From Sva-07 sp963774765 (GTDB lineage Bacteria; Actinomycetota; Acidimicrobiia; Acidimicrobiales; Ilumatobacteraceae): DNA of 64,000 nt. Below the pieces are notes generated by a model. That model ran no database searches. It had not been told where the DNA came from and was given only the letters and a program-made list of their open reading frames with translations. Below are positions 46,723 to 55,391 of the stretch, piece after piece. Where the stretch lies: assembly GCA_963774765.1 (NCBI GenBank), contig CAVZGP010000009.1, forward strand, positions 434,001-498,000, given 5' to 3'. How positions within the stretch are numbered: position 1 is the first letter of the stretch; every line of letters starts with the position of its first letter. The position numbers were made by a program, and so were the translations under genes.

Positions 46723-47825
46723 CAGCGACGCGCCTTTCCGGTCGTCGCCTGCGACATCATGTCGGCGAACTCGTCGAAGAGATAGTGCGAGTCGTGCGGG
46801 CCTGGGTTCGCTTCGGGATGGTGCTGCACGCTGAAGGCCAGCTCGCCGTCGACGCGCAACCCCTCACAGACCCCGTCGTTGAGGTTGACGTGGGTCATCG
46901 TTGCCGTGCCCGACAGCGAGTCCGGGTCGACGGCGAAGTTGTGGTTCTGGCTGGTGATCTCGACCTTGCCGGTGGCGATGTTGCGCACCGGGTGATTGCC
47001 GCCGTGATGACCGAACGGCAGCTTGACGGTGCCGGCGCCGATCGCTCGGCCGAGCAACTGGTGGCCGAGGCAGATCCCGAAGATCGCCACGTTGCCGAGC
47101 AGGCCATTGATGGTCTCGACGCCGTAGGGCGCCATCGCCGGGTCACCGGGGCCGTTGCTGAGGAACACCCCGTCGGGGTCGCGGGCGAGGATGTCGGCGG
47201 CGGTCGTGGTCGCCGGCACGACCTCGACCGTGCCATAGCGCGACAGATTGACCGCGATGTTGCGCTTCATCCCGTAGTCGATCGCAATGATGCGCGTGCG
47301 GCTGTCCGGATCGAGCGCGGCCACGGTGTACCCCTCGGCCACGGTCACCTGACGGACGAGGTCGACACCGTCGGTGCCAGGTTCGGCGGCGGCAGCGCTG
47401 CACAGTTCGGTCTCGCTCGCCGAACCGAATGCTCCCGGCATCGCGCCCGTGTCGCGCAGGATCCGGGTGAGCCGTCGCGTGTCGATACCGGCGATGCCCG
47501 GCACGCCGTTCTGACGAAGCATCGAGTCGAGGCTCGAGTCGGCCCGCTGGTTGCTGTGGCGGCGAGCGAGTTCGCGCACGACGATGCCGCGACAGAAGGT
47601 GCCTCGCGACTCGAAGTCGGTGGCGTTGACGCCGTAGTTGCCGATGTGCGGAGTGGTGAAGCTGATGATCTGGCCGGCGTAGCTCGGGTCGGTGATCACC
47701 TCCTGGTACCCGCTGAGCACCGTGTTGAACACGACCTCGCCGGTAGCGATCGACGCCTCGTCACCGATCAACTCGCCCTCGAACACGCTGCCGTCGGCGA
47801 GCACGAGCGCTCCCTCGCGAATCAC
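46722..47825 (-). CDS. carA: Carbamoyl-phosphate synthase small subunit (glutaminase)
   Basis: Supplies ammonia from glutamine to CarB. 367 residues. The N-terminal half has VFNTVLSGYQEVITDPSYAGQIISFTTPHIGNYG; the C-terminal class I amidotransferase has GICLGHQLLGRA with the nucleophile Cys and QHHPEANPGPHD with the catalytic His and Glu. The start is GTG 47825 (VIREGALVLADG). A 121-base gap separates it from pyrC and holds an ArgR-operator-like sequence and promoter, the only large gap inside the pyr operon. Confidence 0.96.
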
Positions 47826-47913
47826 CGCACACCCCCGACCTGGGTTCGTGTGAGCGACAAGGTGGCGCGTGGACGTTTGCGCTCGCACAAACGGAGTGGG
47901 GCGACGAGTGTTT

Positions 47914-47943
47914 GCATGTATATCCAGTCTAGTGCATGTTCAT
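47914..47943 (-). promoter_or_regulatory. Candidate ArgR operator and internal promoter before carA
   Basis: GCATG (47914-47918) and GCATGTTCAT (47934-47943) on plus repeat the two blocks of the argC operator with the identical 20-base spacing and the same orientation to the gene. TATACA or TAGACT on minus (about 47920-47931) inside the site are -10 candidates. It begins four bases after the pyrC stop. It would allow carAB to be read and arginine-controlled apart from the rest of the pyr operon. Confidence 0.6.
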
Positions 47944-47946
47944 TCA

Positions 47947-49230
47947 TCAGCGGAGGGCCGACCCGTCTCGGACGACAGGTGTGCCGTCGAGGATCGTGTG
48001 CAGGACCCGCCCGCGGAGGGGCATCCCGATGTACGGCGTGTTCCGGCTCTTGCTGGCCAGGCGGGCCGGTACGACCTCCCACACCTCGTCAGGGTCGAAG
48101 ATCGTGAGATTGGCGGGCTCACCGGGCGCGATCGGGCGCCCGTGGCGGTCGGCCACTCCTGCGATCACCGCCGGCTTCCACGACAAGGCTGCGACCACGT
48201 CGGCGAGTGCCATGTCGAGCGACGCCAGTGACACGCCGAGCGCGGTCTCGAGCCCGAGCATGCCGGGTGGCGCCTGATCGAGCGGCTGCTCCTTGGTCTC
48301 CGGAGCGTGCGGCGCGTGGTCGGTGGCGATCGCGTCGATCGTGCCGTCTGCGAGGCCGGCGCGGATCGCAGCGAGGTCGGCGGCGGTGCGCAGCGGCGGG
48401 TTGACCTTGTAGAGCGCGTCGTACGTCGCAAGGCGTTCGTCGGTGAGGCTGAAGTGGTGCGGCGTCGCCTCGGCGGTGATCGCCAGCCCGTCGGCCTTCG
48501 CGGCGCGGACCAGCTCGACGCTCTTCACGGTCGACAGGTGGAGGAAGTGCATGCCGACGCCGGTGAGACGCACCAACTCGATGTCGCGGTGGAGCATCAG
48601 CTCCTCGGCGATCGAGGGCCAGCCGGGTAGTCCGAGCCGGCTGCAGCAGGCGCCCTCGTGCATCACCGCTCCCGAGGTCAGACGTTCGACCTCGCAGTGC
48701 TGGGCCAACGTGATGCCGAGGCCGTCGGCGTATTCGAGCGCCCGGCGCATCAGGAGCGGATCCTGCACGCCATTGCCGTCGTCGGTGAAGATCTTGACGC
48801 CCGCCGCCGCGAGTTCGGCGAACGGCGTGAGGCGATCGCCGGCCCGGCCGACGGTGATCGAGCCTGATGGCAGCACCTCGCACAGCCCTGCTCGTTCGCC
48901 CTGTCGACGAACGAAATCGACGACTTCGACACAGTCTTGCGTGGGGTCGGTGTTGGGCATTGCGACAACCGCGGTGTATCCGCCCCGCGCGGCCGCCCTG
49001 CTGCCGGTCTCGATGGTCTCGGCCTCTTCACGTCCCGGCTCACGCAGATGTACGTGCAGGTCGACGAAACCGGGTGCCAGTACCAGACCGCGGGCGTCGA
49101 TCACCTCGTCGCCGTCGACTGGCTCGAGCAGATCAGCGACCTCGTCGACGACGGTGCCGTCGACTCGTACGTCGACGCGCCGTTCACCAGTGGAGTCGAT
49201 GACGCGCGCGCCGCTGATCAACAGGCTCAT
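47947..49230 (-). CDS. pyrC: Dihydroorotase
   Basis: Third step of pyrimidine synthesis. 427-residue amidohydrolase, class I. GFVDLHVHLREPGREEAETIETG has the zinc HxH and the carbamoyl-binding Arg; later VVAMPNTDPTQ, HCEVERLTSG, LHLSTVKSVELVRAAKADG and IDAIATDHAPHAPETKEQP (catalytic Asp and zinc His). ATG 49230 overlaps the pyrB stop (ATGA). Confidence 0.96.
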   Translation of the reverse strand: MSLLISGARVIDSTGERRVDVRVDGTVVDEVADLLEPVDGDEVIDARGLVLAPGFVDLHVHLREPGREEAETIETGSRAAARGGYTAVVAMPNTDPTQDCVEVVDFVRRQGERAGLCEVLPSGSITVGRAGDRLTPFAELAAAGVKIFTDDGNGVQDPLLMRRALEYADGLGITLAQHCEVERLTSGAVMHEGACCSRLGLPGWPSIAEELMLHRDIELVRLTGVGMHFLHLSTVKSVELVRAAKADGLAITAEATPHHFSLTDERLATYDALYKVNPPLRTAADLAAIRAGLADGTIDAIATDHAPHAPETKEQPLDQAPPGMLGLETALGVSLASLDMALADVVAALSWKPAVIAGVADRHGRPIAPGEPANLTIFDPDEVWEVVPARLASKSRNTPYIGMPLRGRVLHTILDGTPVVRDGSALR

Positions 49231-50235
49231 TGCGAGCCTCCTTCCAGAATGACCTGAGGGGTGACGTCCGCGATGATGTCGGCGTCCGGAGCCGAGTGAC
49301 CCGAGCCGAGCAGGTCGAACAGCACCGCCATCCGCACGGCGATGCCGTTGGTGACCTGCTGCGTGATCACCGAGCCGGGGAGCTCACCCGGATCGACAGC
49401 GATCTCGACCCCACGATTCATCGGACCCGGATGCATGATCAGCGCGTGCGACGCCAGCGCCGCCGCGCGTTGCGCGGTGAGACCGAATCGCTGTCGTGTA
49501 CTCCCGCAGACTCGGTACGAGTGCCTCGTTCATGCGCTCCTGCTGCATGCGCAGGAGATAGAGCACATCGACATCGCCGATCACGTCGTCGAGTCGGTCG
49601 GTCACGAGGTCCGCGAACGAGTCACCGATGTCGGGCGGCAGCAGTGTGCGCGGAGCCACCACGGTGACATGCACACCGAGCATGCGCATCGCGGCGATCG
49701 TGCTGCGAGCGACTCGGCTGTGCTTGACGTCGCCGACGATCGCCATTCGGAGCCCATCGAGACCGCCCGTGCGGCCCAGGGCGCTGCGCACCGTGTAGGC
49801 ATCGAGCAGCGCCTGGGTGGGATGGGCGTGCCAGCCGTCGCCGGCGTTGATCACGCTGGCCTGGGTCCACTGGTCGATCAGGTGCGGCGCGCCGCTGGAG
49901 CGGTGCCGCACCACGAACGCATCGACACCCATCGCGGCGATCGTCTCGATCGTGTCGCGCAGGCTCTCGCCCTTGTTGAGACTCGACTGCGACACGGCGA
50001 ACGTCATCGTGTCGGCGGAGAGTCGCTTGGCGGCGGTCTCGAAGCTCAATCGGGTGCGCGTCGAGTCCTCGAAGAACACGCTGCAGACCGTCTTGCCGCG
50101 CAACGCCGGCACCTTCGGGTTGGGGCGACGGTTCACCTCGGCCATGTGGTCGGCGAGGTCGAGGATGCGCACGATGCCGTCGGCGCCGAGATCGTCGATC
50201 GTGAGCAGCGACCGGCTCGGCCTGCTGTGCGCCAT
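49227..50235 (-). CDS. pyrB: Aspartate carbamoyltransferase catalytic subunit, interrupted by a one-base frameshift
   Basis: Condenses carbamoyl phosphate and aspartate. SVFFEDSTRTRLSFETAAKRL is the phosphate loop, GDGWHAHPTQALLDAYTVR the HPTQ carbamoyl site. The first frame ends in LVPSLREYTTAIRSHRAT, whereas homology demands REYTTRFGLTAQR and then LIMHPGPMNRGVEI, which is found in the next frame (stop 49227). One extra base near 49489-49492 explains it; repaired length is 335 residues. ATG 50235 overlaps the pyrR stop by one base; GTG 50238 is an alternative. No regulatory chain pyrI is present. Confidence 0.92.
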
Positions 50236-50780
50236 CACAAGATCACCACACCGTCCGCGCTGGCGGTGACGCGTTCATCGGCGCTCGTCGGCAGGTTCTT
50301 GCCGATGAAGTCGGGCCGGATCGGGAGTTCGCGGTGACCACGGTCGACCAACACGGCGAGTTGCACGGCCCGTGGTCGCCCGTAGTCGGACAGGGCGTCG
50401 AGTGCGGCCCGTACGGTGCGGCCGGTGTAGAGCACATCGTCGACGAGCACGACCGTGGCAGCGTCGATGTCGCCGGGAAGATCGCTGACGGCCCCGGGGC
50501 TCACGGGGCGCAACCCGATGTCGTCGCGGTAGAGGCTGGCATCGACGGATCCGACCAGCACGGGTGCGCTCGGTTCGTCGCCGCTGGCGATGATGCGGCC
50601 GATCTCGGCGCCCAGGCTGTCGGCGAGCCACACACCGCCGTGCGCGATTCCGACGAGCACCACGCCATCGACCCCACGGTTGCGTTCGATGATCTCGTGG
50701 GCCATGCGGGTGACGGCACGTCGCACGTCATCGGGCCCGAGCACCTGCTTGGCGCTCGCGGCTGAGTTGTCAGCAGCCAT
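50235..50780 (-). CDS. pyrR: Pyrimidine operon regulator PyrR
   Basis: 181-residue uracil phosphoribosyltransferase fold. VLVGIAHGGVWLADSLGAEIG, LYRDDIGLRPV and the PRPP signature ATVVLVDDVLYTGRTVRAALDAL are present. PyrR bound to UMP or UTP recognises an RNA stem-loop in pyr messages; such a loop lies just upstream of this gene (50793-50810). ATG 50780 has GGAGGAG six bases upstream, overlapping the base of that loop. First gene of the pyrR-pyrB-pyrC-carA-carB-pyrD operon. Confidence 0.96.
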   Translation of the reverse strand: MAADNSAASAKQVLGPDDVRRAVTRMAHEIIERNRGVDGVVLVGIAHGGVWLADSLGAEIGRIIASGDEPSAPVLVGSVDASLYRDDIGLRPVSPGAVSDLPGDIDAATVVLVDDVLYTGRTVRAALDALSDYGRPRAVQLAVLVDRGHRELPIRPDFIGKNLPTSADERVTASADGVVIL

Positions 50781-50792
50781 CTCTTCTCCTCC

Positions 50793-50810
50793 GTGCGAGC
50801 CTCACGGGAC
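50793..50810 (-). promoter_or_regulatory. PyrR-binding RNA loop in the pyrR leader
   Basis: The minus-strand transcript reads GUCCCGUGAGGCUCGCAC. It fits the known PyrR-loop pattern RUCCNGNGAGGYUNRNAA in 17 of 18 positions. CC and GG close a CGUGA loop, and outside it CCGUG and CACGG pair; the GGAGG ribosome-binding site starts in the lower stem. PyrR binding would hide the site and repress translation of the operon, as in mycobacteria. A -10 candidate TACGTT (minus) lies upstream near 50830. Confidence 0.7.
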
Positions 50811-50843
50811 ACGCTTCACGGTGAGTGCGAACGTAGCAGCAAC

Positions 50844-50849
50844 TACTGT
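50844..50849 (+). promoter_or_regulatory. -10 box TACTGT, leaderless promoter
   Basis: TACTGT ends seven bases before ATG 50857. The surrounding CAACTACTGTCCGTG also occurs at the lipoprotein promoter near 20000-20015, a chance or shared promoter context. Confidence 0.5.
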
Positions 50850-50856
50850 CCGTGCC

Positions 50857-52581
50857 ATGCATGATCTTGTGATCCGTGGGGGACTCGTCGTTGACGGCAC
50901 CGGAGCGACGGGGCGTCTCGCCGACGTCGTCGTGAACGATGGGGTGATCACCGACGTGATCGACGCCGACTCGGGAGAATCCGCTGGCGAGGCGACCCGG
51001 GTCGTCGATGCCACCGGCAAGGTGGTGACACCCGGCTGGGTCGACATCCACACGCACTACGACGGCCAGGCGTCGTGGGATCCGTTCCTCACGCCGTCGT
51101 CGTGGCACGGGGTGACAACCGTGGTGATGGGCAACTGTGGCGTCGGGTTCGCTCCCGCCGCACCCGATCGGCACGAGTGGCTGATCGAGTTGATGGAGGG
51201 CGTCGAGGACATTCCCGGCACGGCGCTGACCGAGGGCCTGACGTGGGACTGGGAATCGTTCGAGGAGTACCTCGATGCGCTCGATCAACGCCAGTTCGTG
51301 ATCGACATCGGCACGCAGGTCGCACACGGTCCGGTCCGTGGTTACGTGATGGGCGACCGTGGTGCAGCCAACGAGCCACCGACCGACGAGGACATCGCGG
51401 CGATGGCCGACATCGTCGAGCGGGGCCTGCGTGCAGGTGCGCTGGGGTTCTCGACGTCGCGCACACCGATCCACCGTTCGAAGTCCGGTGAACTCGTGCC
51501 GGGCACGAACGCCGACAGCGACGAACTGTTCGGTATCGCCGATGCCCTGGCCCGAGCCGGGCACGGGGTGTTCCAGTTCGCACCCGATCACGCCCATCTT
51601 CCCGTCGACGAGTGGCCGTGGATGAAGGAACTCGCTCGCCGCACCGGCCGAACGATCAGCGTCAACCTGAACCAGCCCGACGACGCTCCGGATCTCTGGA
51701 AGGACGTGCTGGCGCTGCTCGACGAGGCACACGACGAAGGCATCCCGATCGTCGCCCAGGTGGCGGGCCGTGTGGTCGGGTTGCTGATGTGCCTCGAGGG
51801 CAGCTTCAATCCCCTCGCGTTCCATCCGGCATACGCACCGCTCGCCGGATTGCCGCTCGCTGAACGTGCATCTGTGCTGGCCGATCCTGCGCTTCGCGAT
51901 GTGTTCGCCAGCGCACCCGCCGAAGGAGGCGATCTCTACCAGAAGCTCGTCCTCGACCGGCTCGATCGCTTCTGGGCGGTCGAGGACGGCGACATCGACT
52001 ACGAGCCGCCGGCCGACGACGCACTCGCGGCGACCGCCGAGCGCACCGGTCTGCGAGCAACCGACCTGATGATCGACCAGCTCGCATCGAACGACGGCAA
52101 CGGCATCGTGCTCACCCCGTTCTTCAACTACGCGTACGGTGACCTGTCGTTCAGCTACGAGGTACACCGCCACCCGAGGACGCGGATGGGTCTGGCCGAT
52201 GCCGGAGCCCACTGCGGTGTGGTGTGCGACGGGGGCACACCCACGTTCATGCTCACGCACTGGACCCGTGACCGCTCTCGAGGCCCCAAGCTGCCGCTCG
52301 AGTACGTGGTGCGACGCCAGACCCAGGAGACCGCCGAGCTGTACGGCCTCGGCGACCGTGGCGCCCTGTTGCCGGGTCTGCGCGCCGACATCAATGTCAT
52401 CGACTACGACCGACTCACCTTCGGCGCCGCCCGGATGGCCCACGACCTCCCCGCGGGCGCTCGACGGCTCGTCCAGAAGGCGAAGGGCTACGACGCCACG
52501 TTCGTCGCCGGCGTCCAGATCGTCGACCACGACGAGTTCACCGGCGAACTCCCCGGCCAACTCATCCGCGGCCCCCGCTGA
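50857..52581 (+). CDS. N-acyl-D-amino-acid deacylase family amidohydrolase
   Basis: A 574-residue amidohydrolase of the D-aminoacylase/dihydroorotase-like type. MHDLVIRGGLVVDGTG is the usual start, VTPGWVDIHTHYDGQASWDP holds the zinc HxH, TVVMGNCGVGFAPA the Cys-containing loop, RTPIHRSKSGELVPGT the substrate region, and MGLADAGAHCGVVCDGG the catalytic Asp block. Substrates of this group range from N-acyl-D-amino acids to unknown amides, so specificity is open. Divergent from pyrR; leaderless promoter at 50844. Its TGA begins the repeated hairpin at 52582. Confidence 0.85.
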   Translation: MHDLVIRGGLVVDGTGATGRLADVVVNDGVITDVIDADSGESAGEATRVVDATGKVVTPGWVDIHTHYDGQASWDPFLTPSSWHGVTTVVMGNCGVGFAPAAPDRHEWLIELMEGVEDIPGTALTEGLTWDWESFEEYLDALDQRQFVIDIGTQVAHGPVRGYVMGDRGAANEPPTDEDIAAMADIVERGLRAGALGFSTSRTPIHRSKSGELVPGTNADSDELFGIADALARAGHGVFQFAPDHAHLPVDEWPWMKELARRTGRTISVNLNQPDDAPDLWKDVLALLDEAHDEGIPIVAQVAGRVVGLLMCLEGSFNPLAFHPAYAPLAGLPLAERASVLADPALRDVFASAPAEGGDLYQKLVLDRLDRFWAVEDGDIDYEPPADDALAATAERTGLRATDLMIDQLASNDGNGIVLTPFFNYAYGDLSFSYEVHRHPRTRMGLADAGAHCGVVCDGGTPTFMLTHWTRDRSRGPKLPLEYVVRRQTQETAELYGLGDRGALLPGLRADINVIDYDRLTFGAARMAHDLPAGARRLVQKAKGYDATFVAGVQIVDHDEFTGELPGQLIRGPR

Positions 52582-52613
52582 TTTCACCAGGGGTCTGACC
52601 CCTGGTGAAATCG
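52582..52613. repeat. Dispersed intergenic hairpin element, copy 2 (perfect)
   Basis: TTTCACCAGGGG (52582-52593) and CCCCTGGTGAAA (52599-52610) are perfect 12-bp arms around the loop TCTGA. The 32-base gap lies exactly between the stop codons of two convergent genes, as does copy 1 at 16448-16479. Stem symmetry suits termination in both directions; the dispersed copy suggests a REP-like mobile or amplified element. Confidence 0.8.
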
Positions 52614-54191
52614 TCAGTCGGGAAGCGGGACGGAGCGGTCGCGTTCGTAGAGGACCCAGATGTCGTTGCGGGCGACCTCGGTGAATGCGTCGGCGACCTC
52701 CAGCCAGTCGTCGACGAGATTGCCATCGAGGTTGACCGGAAGCATGACGAACTCGACGCGCTCTGAGCGCCCGGTGAGGCGCGCGCCCTCCATCGACGTG
52801 TCCGGCCCGTACAGCAGCACCCGGAACGGCACGGGGAACTGGTAGATCTCCTCGCGGTACGCCAGGTGCGGCGTCAGCCGGTAGTTCGCCGAGACCACGG
52901 CATCGTCGGGTATCAGTTCGAGGAGTTCTCGGGCCGACGTCGCATACACGTTGTCGGGCTCGCCGTAGTACATCGAGGTACGACCCCACGGCATCGGCGC
53001 CCACAGGTATGCCGTCACCAACGTTGCCGCGGCGAGCACACCGAGCGCGATCGGCCTCACCCGAACCGCCAGCGCGCTCCCCCGGACGACCACCGAATGC
53101 TCGCGCATCGCCCCGATCGCATACACGGTGCCGATCGCCAACGCGGGCACGGCGATCAGGCTGTAGTGGTAGTCGATCTGGTACTGGTACCAGAACGTGC
53201 TCAGGACGTTGGTGAACAGCACGAGCCCGCTGATCAGCGCCACGTCGGGCAATCGGGCGAACAGCCAGGCGAACGGGGCGGTCATCTGCACGAGGTACCA
53301 GGGCCGATCGTCGCTGCGCAGATGCTCGACGAGCCGTGCCGGATTGGTCAAGCTGGTCTCGACGAGTCCGCGGACACCGCCGAACGGGATGCGCCAGCCG
53401 TTGCGCGTCGGCACCCCGATCAAGCTGCGCATCACGACCAACATGGCAACGGCCATGAACGCAAGGCTTCCGAAAACCGTCAGCAAGCCGGTGCGCCGGT
53501 CGCGTCGGATCGCGACCCAGATCCCGAGCGGCACGATCACCAGCGAGACGTCTTCCTTGACGAGCAACGAGAGCACGACGAAGACCGTGTACAGACGCCA
53601 CTTGCGTTCGAGCGCTGCGTAGATCGCGAAGCCGACGAAGACGCCGAGAAACGCGTCGGGGTGGAAGTTCTCGAGGTTCGTCCAACCGACCGCGGGATGC
53701 AACAGGTACGTGGCGGCGCCGATCAACGCCCACCACTCCGATCCGAGCCGTCGCCGGGCGTAGAGGAAGACCGGAATCGCACCGGCGGCGATGGCCGCCG
53801 ACTGCGCGGTGAACATGATCCACGCCCCCGGCGCGATCCAGTACAACGGCACGAGGAACAGCAGTACGAACGACGTGTGGTCGCCGAACAGGTTGCGACC
53901 CATCAGTGTGACGAACGGCGCGTCGAACTGCGAGAGCAGCCACATGCCCTGGTCGTAGAGGGCCGAGTCGTACGTCGCGGTGCCGAGGGCTCGATGGATG
54001 TTCAACGACCGGAACGTGAAGTACCAGGTCCAGATCACCAGCGCTCCGGCGAGGAACACCTGCGGTCCCGTCGGTGGCGTCACCCGGTGCCACCACCGTA
54101 CCGATGGTACGACGTCGTCGATCCGGCCCGATGCCTCGGTGTCGGTCGCCGCTCCCCCCGATCCGGCCGGCGTCCCAGGCTCCCCGTTCAC
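52614..54191 (-). CDS. DUF2079 polytopic membrane protein
   Basis: A 525-residue membrane protein with about ten hydrophobic segments. ALYDQGMWLLSQF followed by MGRNLFGDHTSFVLLFLVPLYWI and NLENFHPDAFLGVFVGFAIYA are the DUF2079 signatures; the family resembles GT-C-type glycosyltransferases and may move sugars from lipid carriers, but this is unproven. I choose GTG 54191 because an ATG at 54224 would place part of the intergenic repeat array inside the gene; the latter gives 536 residues. C-terminal soluble part about 110 residues. Confidence 0.78.
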   Translation of the reverse strand: MNGEPGTPAGSGGAATDTEASGRIDDVVPSVRWWHRVTPPTGPQVFLAGALVIWTWYFTFRSLNIHRALGTATYDSALYDQGMWLLSQFDAPFVTLMGRNLFGDHTSFVLLFLVPLYWIAPGAWIMFTAQSAAIAAGAIPVFLYARRRLGSEWWALIGAATYLLHPAVGWTNLENFHPDAFLGVFVGFAIYAALERKWRLYTVFVVLSLLVKEDVSLVIVPLGIWVAIRRDRRTGLLTVFGSLAFMAVAMLVVMRSLIGVPTRNGWRIPFGGVRGLVETSLTNPARLVEHLRSDDRPWYLVQMTAPFAWLFARLPDVALISGLVLFTNVLSTFWYQYQIDYHYSLIAVPALAIGTVYAIGAMREHSVVVRGSALAVRVRPIALGVLAAATLVTAYLWAPMPWGRTSMYYGEPDNVYATSARELLELIPDDAVVSANYRLTPHLAYREEIYQFPVPFRVLLYGPDTSMEGARLTGRSERVEFVMLPVNLDGNLVDDWLEVADAFTEVARNDIWVLYERDRSVPLPD

Positions 54192-54193
54192 GA

Positions 54194-54349
54194 CACGATC
54201 TGCGCCCGCAGCGTCCCAACGCACGATCTGCGGCCGCAGCGTCCCGGAATCCGGGACTGTCGGGGCCCAGATCGTGAAACGGCCGGGCGGAGGAGGAACG
54301 GTGGGGGCACAGATCGTGTCAACGCGGAACCACCGGGGCTCAGATCGTG
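54194..54349. repeat. Array of CAGATCGTG / CACGATCTG elements in a non-coding gap
   Basis: Five 9-base copies: CACGATCTG at 54194-54202 and 54222-54230, and the reverse CAGATCGTG at 54268-54276, 54310-54318 and 54341-54349. The first two belong to a 28-base direct repeat with GCAGCGTCCC; the last three are each preceded by GGGG and a short GC stretch. A CCCGGA/TCCGGG hairpin lies at the turn (near 54243-54256). Otherwise the gap between the DUF2079 gene and nusB holds no gene. Confidence 0.75.
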
Positions 54350-54368
54350 CCGGAACGCGAACACCGTC

Positions 54369-54776
54369 CTACTCTCGCAGGTCGCCCACCAGCGCTGAGA
54401 GCACCCCGTTGACGAACTTGCCGCTGTCGTCGGTCGAGAATCGCTTGGCCAACTCGACCGCTTCGTCGATCGCGACAGCGACGGGGACGTCGGGACGGTG
54501 GGCGAGTTCGAATGCGCCGAGGCGCAGCACGTTCAGGTCGAGCACCGGCATCCGAGCGAGCGTCCAGCCCTTGGCGCGGGCGGCGATGGCCGCATCGAGT
54601 TGCTCGACGTGCTCGCCGACACCGGTCACCAGCAGCACGGTCAGTTGATCCGGTTCGAGCACCTGGAGTGCGAGCGCGTCGGTCGGCGTGATGCCTTTCG
54701 AGTACGCCTCGTACAGCAGGTAGAGCGCCCGTTCACGCGCGTCGGAGCGGTCGTCGGGGCGCGGCATGGCGGCCAT
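54369..54776 (-). CDS. nusB: Transcription antitermination factor NusB
   Basis: 135-residue all-helical protein that with NusE binds boxA in rRNA leaders. RSDARERALYLLYEAYSKGITP, DAAIAARAKGWTLARMPVLDLNVLRLGAFELAHRPDVPVAVAIDEAVELAKRFSTDDSGKFVNGVL is the conserved core. The start is ATG 54776 or 54767 (MPRPDDRSDA). Last gene of the alaS-to-nusB run, 20 bases after efp. Candidate boxA targets lie in the rRNA operon of this window. Confidence 0.95.
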   Translation of the reverse strand: MAAMPRPDDRSDARERALYLLYEAYSKGITPTDALALQVLEPDQLTVLLVTGVGEHVEQLDAAIAARAKGWTLARMPVLDLNVLRLGAFELAHRPDVPVAVAIDEAVELAKRFSTDDSGKFVNGVLSALVGDLRE

Positions 54777-54796
54777 GAGATGTGGTGGACCCTGCG

Positions 54797-55360
54797 TCAG
54801 ACGCGGGTGATGTAGTCGCCGGTGCGGGTGTCGACCTTGACCTTGTCGCCGGGCTCGACGAACAACGGCACCTGGAGCACCTTGCCGGTCTCGAGCGTGG
54901 CGGGCTTGCGTGCGCCGGACACCCGGTCGCCCTGCACGCCGGGCTCGGTCTCGGCGATCGTCAACTCGACCGAGGCGGCGATCTCGACGCCGATGATCTC
55001 GCCTTGATACTGGGCGATCTGAGCAATCATCTGCTCGGTCAGGTAATCGGCTGCCTCGCCGAGCGCGACGTTCGGCACGTTCATCTGGTCGTACGTCGAG
55101 GTGTTCATGAACACGTAGTCGTCGCCGTCCTTGTACAGGAACTGCATGTCCTGGCGGTCGACGATGGCCTGCTCGACCTTGATGCCGGCATTGAACGTCT
55201 TGTCGATCACCGCGCCGGACTTGACGTTGCGGATCTTGGTGCGCACGAAGGCTCCACCCTTGCCCGGCTTGACGTGCTGGAACTCGATGACCTGGAACAG
55301 TCCGTTGTCGAGTTCGAGCGTGATTCCGTTCTTCAGGTCGTTCACGGAGATCTGGGGCAT
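54797..55360 (-). CDS. efp: Elongation factor P
   Basis: 187 residues, three beta-barrel domains. Helps the ribosome through polyproline stretches. MPQISVNDLKNGITLELDNG start, and the modified-loop KPGKGGAF with Lys 34 at the tip. No EpmA or YmfI-like modification gene is adjacent. AAAGGA lies seven bases before ATG 55360. A proline-rich DUF4389 protein at 23776 would be a likely client. Confidence 0.97.
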   Translation of the reverse strand: MPQISVNDLKNGITLELDNGLFQVIEFQHVKPGKGGAFVRTKIRNVKSGAVIDKTFNAGIKVEQAIVDRQDMQFLYKDGDDYVFMNTSTYDQMNVPNVALGEAADYLTEQMIAQIAQYQGEIIGVEIAASVELTIAETEPGVQGDRVSGARKPATLETGKVLQVPLFVEPGDKVKVDTRTGDYITRV

Positions 55361-55391
55361 GGTCGTGTCCTTTGTCGGTCGTTGTCCGGGT

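Noticed and set aside
50770..54219. A 1149-codon open frame on minus
   Set aside because: It runs antisense through the amidohydrolase gene and out of frame over the DUF2079 gene, both of which have clear family motifs.
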